Part shown: positions 5,245 to 8,546 of the stretch, piece after piece
Position numbering within the stretch: position 1 is the first letter of the stretch
Layout of the letters: the number at the start of each line of letters is the position of its first letter
From: JAWLCQ01 sp041687095
Lineage (GTDB): Bacteria > Planctomycetota > Phycisphaerae > SM23-33
Direction of reading: 5' to 3'
NCBI GenBank assembly: GCA_041687095.1
Contig: JAWLCQ010000192.1
Coordinates: forward strand, 1 to 8,546
DNA length: 8,546 bases
Position numbers and translations under genes: made by a program
Notes under the pieces: generated by a model
Databases searched by the model: none
Seen by the model: only the letters and a program-made list of their open reading frames with translations
Told to the model about the DNA's origin: nothing

Positions 5245-5299
5245 CGAAACGAAATCGCCCCCGGTGTCGCCGATCGTCCGACCGCGACACCGGGGGCGA
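5245..5299 (-). terminator. Rho-independent terminator of the exported hydrolase gene
   Basis: On the minus strand, 18 bases after the stop of the large gene, a perfect 16-bp stem (5299-5284 with 5270-5255, GC-rich) with a 13-base loop is followed by TTTCGTTTC, an interrupted T-run. The T-run contains one copy of the 8-bp direct repeat of the neighbouring MITE, so that element appears to have inserted into the tail of this terminator. Confidence 0.75.
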
Positions 5300-5317
5300 A
5301 GTGTTGGGAGCGTGGGC

Positions 5318-8275
5318 CTACTGCTTCTTCTCCTCCGCCGCCGGGGGCGCGTCCTCGATCCACTCGACCTTGAGCGTCGGGGCCGTTCCGCTTGCACCGT
5401 ACACCGCGGAGGGGTTCTTCTCGTCGAGCGGAATCTCCGTGACCACCGTGGCCGTGCCCTTCTCGGTGATCTCGCAGAACCGCTGGGGCACTCCATTGAG
5501 CCACACCCCGTCGATCCCCTGCATCCGCGGGTTGCCCCCGCGGTTGGTCAGCGTCACGCGGTACACGCCCTTCTTGGCGCCCTCGGGCAGGGCCAGCGGG
5601 AGGTGCATCTCCTTGTAGAACGCCCCGTGCAGGCCGTTGAGCTTGTTGTCCGGGCCCATCGTCGTCCCGTCCTTGCTCATCAGCACCCGCGAACTGAGGT
5701 GGGCGGTGTCGAACATGTCGCTGCGGATCTCCCCGGCCCCGCTCACGAGGCGGAGCAGCGTGCGGGCGGGCAGGTCGGCAGTACCGGCGGGCGGGGCCTT
5801 CAGCAGGACGCACACCGTCGCGGGGATCTGGATCCCCACCTTCCACTCGCCCGGGCGGTGCGTGACGACGCGCTTCCCGTCCACCACCTCCACCTTCTCG
5901 ACGACGGGGTTGGCCTTGGCGGGCTTGCCATCGACCCAGACGGCGGCGGGTTCGGTGGGGGCGACGATGACCACGCTGTCGAACCGCGTGATGTTCCCGA
6001 TCTGGGGGATGGGGCGGATGTCGACGGTCATGAAGTACTCGCCCAGCGCGCCATGGTGCGCGTAGCCCTCGTAGAAGCTCTCGCTCTGGGCGTGGTCGGT
6101 GCGGAAGTACGCCTCGGGGCGGGAGGCGTTGGGGTTGATGACGTAGTACCAATCCGGGCGGAGGCCAACGGGCCCGTCGGCGTTGTAGAGGCACCAGCCC
6201 TCGACGCGCCCCGGACCGGTCTGGGCGTAGCGGACCCCGTGGATCCGCCCGTAGAGCATCCGCTCCTGGCCGTCCTTCACCTCGACGAACGCCGTGCCCC
6301 AGGGCGTCTTCGCGTAGCGGAAGTCCCCGTCCTGGGCGGAGCGGAAGTAGGTGACGACGTCGTCGGACCAGTCGACGGGGAAGATCGGCCGCAGCCCCTC
6401 CCAGACGAACGTGGTCGAGCGGGTGCGGTCCATCCACATCTCGTTGGCCCAGAACTCGAAGGGGACGACGTCGCCCTTGTAGAAGCCCTGGTTCTGGAGG
6501 GAGTGCCCGGCGATCTCCCCACGCTTCTCCGACAGGTCCATGCCCCAGTGGAACTGCAGCGCGTCCCCGCGGATGATCTCGGAGTAGTGGGGGAACGCCC
6601 GCAGGACCCCGTTGGGGGAGTGCAGGGCGTTGGAGACGGGGGAGGCGTGCTGGATGCGGCGGTGGCGCATGTCACCGGCGGTGCCCCACAGGATGCCCGA
6701 CGCGATGCCCAGCGACGCCCCGACGTTGTTGACCTCGGTCATGTGCTCCACCCCGTGGATGGAGTTGGGGTTTTCGGCGAGGGTCTTGTAGTGGTAGTCG
6801 GCCCGGCCCATGGTGGTGGTCATGCCGTTGATCAGCCCGCGGTTGTCGAGGGGGGTCTTCTGGCCCTCGTCGTGGTAGACCCCGTCGGACCCGTGGACCT
6901 GGATGTACTCCTTGACCCAGTCGAGGAACCACCGCTGCCACCCCGGGTGCCCGAGGTGCTGGACGTCGAAGTGCCCGATGGGCTTGGCGTCAGGGCCGCG
7001 GAAGGGCATGATGGTCTTGGCCTCGCCGGCGAGGCGGACGCCGGCCTCCTCGCGCTCGTTCTTGGGCTGGGGGCTCCACATGATGACGGGGTTGAGGTAC
7101 GCCATGAGCTTCGCCCCGCTCTCCTTCCAGGCGGGCATGTGCTCCTTGAAGCCCTCGTAGGGGGCGTTGTTGGCGTGGTTCTTGTCGAAGCCCTCGGCGC
7201 GGATGACGGCGGCGAAGGTGACGGTGCGGTCGAGGTTGCGGTTGTCGAAGAAGACCTTGATCACGTCCAGCCACTGCGGGGCGGCGTTGACGCCCATGTT
7301 CACGAACGACACGTTCAACGCCCAGTCGGGACGCTGGGCGATCTTGACGTTCTTCACCCGCCAGTCGCGGAACCGGGCGGCCGCCTCGGACCAGCCCTTC
7401 TCGAACGCCTGCACCCGCCATGTGACGGGCTTGGCGTCCTTGAGCTGCTCGAAGGGCGGGATGTTCATGGCGTTGACGGAGAGGCTCAGGCCCTGGTCGT
7501 TGACCATGTGGTAGAGGCTCTTGTAGTACTTCAACTCGGCGTCCTGGCACCAGACCCCGACCGCGCCCTTCTTCCACCCGTTGAGGGCGAAGAACTGGTA
7601 GTCCCAGTAGTTCGCCCACAGGACGTTCCAGAGCATGGGCTTCATGTCGCGGTCGAGGCGGATCCCGTCGAAGATCGGGGCCTCGACGGTGATGGCCGGG
7701 CGCAGCGGGGCGAGCGTGAAGTTCACCCCGTACACGCCCGGGCGGGGCGAGGCGGCCGCGGGGGTGACCAGCAGGTCGCCCGTCTCCTTGTCCACCTCGA
7801 GCGTCAGGGTGAACGTCTCATCCTTGTAGCTCTCCGTCCCGTCGGTCAGCCCGGTGTAGGTGAGCGTGACGGCAGCGGGGCCGTCCTGCTGGAACGCGAA
7901 GGCGCTGTCGGGGGCGACGTAGTGCTGGTTGGGCCAGCGGGACTCGACCGCGTGCTCCCACCAGGGGTAGTGGAAGAGCTCGAAGGCCTTGTCCCGCTGG
8001 GCCTCAGTGTGCTGCGTGCCCAGCCCGCTGGGCAGGTGGGGGAGGACCTTGGCGAGGTCGGCGCGTTCGTCGAGGTAGGCCTCGTCGGTGAACTTGTTGA
8101 TCAGCCGCACGAGTACCCCGTCGCGGAACTCCGCGAGGTAGCGGTCGGTCTCGACGGTCGCCCCGCGCTGGGTCTGCGTGAGGACCGGATCGGCGGCGAG
8201 GGCCAGCGAGCAGGACAGGGACACGACGACGGCGGCGAAGGCGAGGCGTGCACATGTGGTTGCGCGGGCAGCCAT
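5318..8275 (-). CDS. Exported glycoside-hydrolase-like protein (DUF6259-type)
   Basis: This is a 985-residue secreted protein. A signal peptide spans 1-27: basic N-region with R4 and R10, hydrophobic LAFAAVVVSLSC, and the cleavage motif ALA before ADP. A beta-rich N-terminal domain (about 30-310) resembles the sugar-hydrolase beta-sandwich that precedes a barrel. The central part (about 315-640) looks like a TIM barrel: WALNVSFVNMG, AKLMAYLNPVIMW (388-400), GHFDVQHLGHPGWQRWFLDW, then SDGVYHDEGQ (463-472) where D469 is a candidate nucleophile, and HGVEHMTEVNN (507-517) with candidate acids E510/E514. C-terminal beta domains (about 650-975) follow, ending in a charged EEKKQ tail. It probably cleaves a polysaccharide or glycoconjugate outside the cytoplasm; the substrate is unknown and the family call is from memory of motif style. 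The ATG at 8275 follows AAGGAG by 7 bases; an upstream ATG at 8344 would bury the signal peptide and precede the promoter's transcript. It is monocistronic with its own promoter and terminator. Confidence 0.72.
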   Translation of the reverse strand: MAARATTCARLAFAAVVVSLSCSLALAADPVLTQTQRGATVETDRYLAEFRDGVLVRLINKFTDEAYLDERADLAKVLPHLPSGLGTQHTEAQRDKAFELFHYPWWEHAVESRWPNQHYVAPDSAFAFQQDGPAAVTLTYTGLTDGTESYKDETFTLTLEVDKETGDLLVTPAAASPRPGVYGVNFTLAPLRPAITVEAPIFDGIRLDRDMKPMLWNVLWANYWDYQFFALNGWKKGAVGVWCQDAELKYYKSLYHMVNDQGLSLSVNAMNIPPFEQLKDAKPVTWRVQAFEKGWSEAAARFRDWRVKNVKIAQRPDWALNVSFVNMGVNAAPQWLDVIKVFFDNRNLDRTVTFAAVIRAEGFDKNHANNAPYEGFKEHMPAWKESGAKLMAYLNPVIMWSPQPKNEREEAGVRLAGEAKTIMPFRGPDAKPIGHFDVQHLGHPGWQRWFLDWVKEYIQVHGSDGVYHDEGQKTPLDNRGLINGMTTTMGRADYHYKTLAENPNSIHGVEHMTEVNNVGASLGIASGILWGTAGDMRHRRIQHASPVSNALHSPNGVLRAFPHYSEIIRGDALQFHWGMDLSEKRGEIAGHSLQNQGFYKGDVVPFEFWANEMWMDRTRSTTFVWEGLRPIFPVDWSDDVVTYFRSAQDGDFRYAKTPWGTAFVEVKDGQERMLYGRIHGVRYAQTGPGRVEGWCLYNADGPVGLRPDWYYVINPNASRPEAYFRTDHAQSESFYEGYAHHGALGEYFMTVDIRPIPQIGNITRFDSVVIVAPTEPAAVWVDGKPAKANPVVEKVEVVDGKRVVTHRPGEWKVGIQIPATVCVLLKAPPAGTADLPARTLLRLVSGAGEIRSDMFDTAHLSSRVLMSKDGTTMGPDNKLNGLHGAFYKEMHLPLALPEGAKKGVYRVTLTNRGGNPRMQGIDGVWLNGVPQRFCEITEKGTATVVTEIPLDEKNPSAVYGASGTAPTLKVEWIEDAPPAAEEKKQ

Positions 8276-8315
8276 GGGGAAACTCCTTCCACGTGGTGAT
8301 CTCAGGTGCGCGGGG

Positions 8316-8344
8316 GTTATACCGCACCCGGTGCACGCGTTCAA
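8316..8344 (-). promoter_or_regulatory. Predicted promoter of the exported hydrolase gene
   Basis: On the minus strand a -35 box TTGAAC (8344-8339, 4 of 6) and a -10 box TATAAC (8321-8316, 5 of 6) are separated by exactly 17 bases. Transcription would start near 8309, giving a leader of about 34 bases that carries the GGAAGGAG site. This supports the start at 8275. Confidence 0.6.
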
Positions 8345-8546
8345 CCGCCCGCGGCAGATTCGGGGATTCCCCTACGGGCCGGGGTCCGCGGCAATTCCGG
8401 GCAGCAAGCGGGGATGAACGCCGATGAACGCGGATGGGGGAGAGAGCGGGGATGCAGGGGATGCAGGGGATGAGAACAGGCCTTGGTCGCTCGTGGGGGT
8501 ATGCTGTCCGCTTGCGGCTCTGCGCTTCCTCTCGCACGCGTTTTAG
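8345..8546. other. Noncoding stretch at the right edge
   Basis: Apart from the tandem repeats at 8411-8473 and the 12-mer CGCTTGCGGCTC at 8509-8520 shared with the hairpin at 4962-5018, I see no gene, RNA or clear promoter here. Frames open across it on the minus strand only translate the repeats (for example IPCIPCIPA) and lack a start signal. Confidence 0.6.
8411..8473. repeat. Two adjacent short tandem repeats
   Basis: A 10-base unit (GGATGAACG plus one base) occurs twice and partly a third time at 8411-8436. A 9-base unit GGGGATGCA occurs at 8448-8456 and 8457-8465, with a partial third at 8466-8473. All units share GGATG. They lie upstream of the exported hydrolase promoter and carry no gene. 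Confidence 0.7.

Noticed and set aside
4882..5496. A minus-strand open frame across the higBA-hydrolase gap
   Set aside because: It crosses the MITE, two hairpins and the terminator, and its translation is Arg/Pro/Ser-rich without any motif.
5264..8299. A plus-strand open frame of about 1011 codons opposite the exported hydrolase gene
   Set aside because: It is a shadow of the high-GC coding strand: its translation is rich in Val, Asp, Gly, Leu and Arg with no recognisable domains, and the minus-strand reading has a signal peptide, promoter, ribosome-binding site and terminator.
8276..8344. A 23-residue extension of the exported hydrolase from an ATG at 8344
   Set aside because: It would place the signal peptide inside the protein and overlap the predicted promoter; the ATG at 8275 has AAGGAG at the right distance.

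Overview
The window is GC-rich, gene-dense bacterial DNA with Shine-Dalgarno sites before most genes. The gene mix suggests an anaerobic or facultative bacterium with a PVC-like or related (Planctomycetota, Lentisphaerota, Kiritimatiellota, Hydrogenedentota) background: Rex beside NuoE/NuoF-type subunits of a soluble NAD-linked redox enzyme, a large exported glycoside-hydrolase-like protein, and dispersed intergenic repeats. The phylum is an inference from gene style, not proven.

Layout. (1) 1-1861, minus strand: a tight operon rex - nuoE/hydC - nuoF/hydB. The last gene runs off the left edge, and the hydrogenase (or formate dehydrogenase) catalytic subunit would lie outside. (2) 1862-2109: an AT-richer divergent control region with a perfect 12+12 bp inverted repeat just downstream of the predicted rex promoter. 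It also holds a 22-codon open frame with its own Shine-Dalgarno site whose stop overlaps the hisF start. (3) 2110-3244, plus strand: a divergent hisF followed 13 bases later by a single-domain cupin gene. (4) 3245-4135: a GC-rich repeat tract, a very strong hairpin, then an alpha/beta hydrolase gene. (5) 4187-4946: a HigB-HigA type toxin-antitoxin pair with a promoter so close to the toxin start that the mRNA may be leaderless. (6) 4947-5317: about 370 noncoding bases with a 25-bp-arm hairpin, a 214-bp element that looks like an IS66-type miniature inverted-repeat transposable element (MITE; 15-bp terminal repeats starting GTAA, 8-bp target duplication CGAAACGA on each side), and a rho-independent terminator. 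(7) 5318-8275, minus strand: one gene for a 985-residue secreted protein resembling DUF6259-type glycoside hydrolases, with its own promoter. (8) 8345-8546: noncoding, with short tandem repeats.

How the parts work together. Rex senses the NADH/NAD+ ratio and probably controls its own operon, whose enzymes move electrons between NADH and another carrier or hydrogen. HisF and the cupin are probably co-transcribed, but no HisH partner is visible. The toxin-antitoxin pair, hairpins and MITE fill the stretch between two converging units: the plus-strand block and the exported hydrolase gene. The most notable items are the MITE inserted in the tail of the hydrolase terminator, the HisF with an altered ammonia gate and active site, and the rex/hisF control region.
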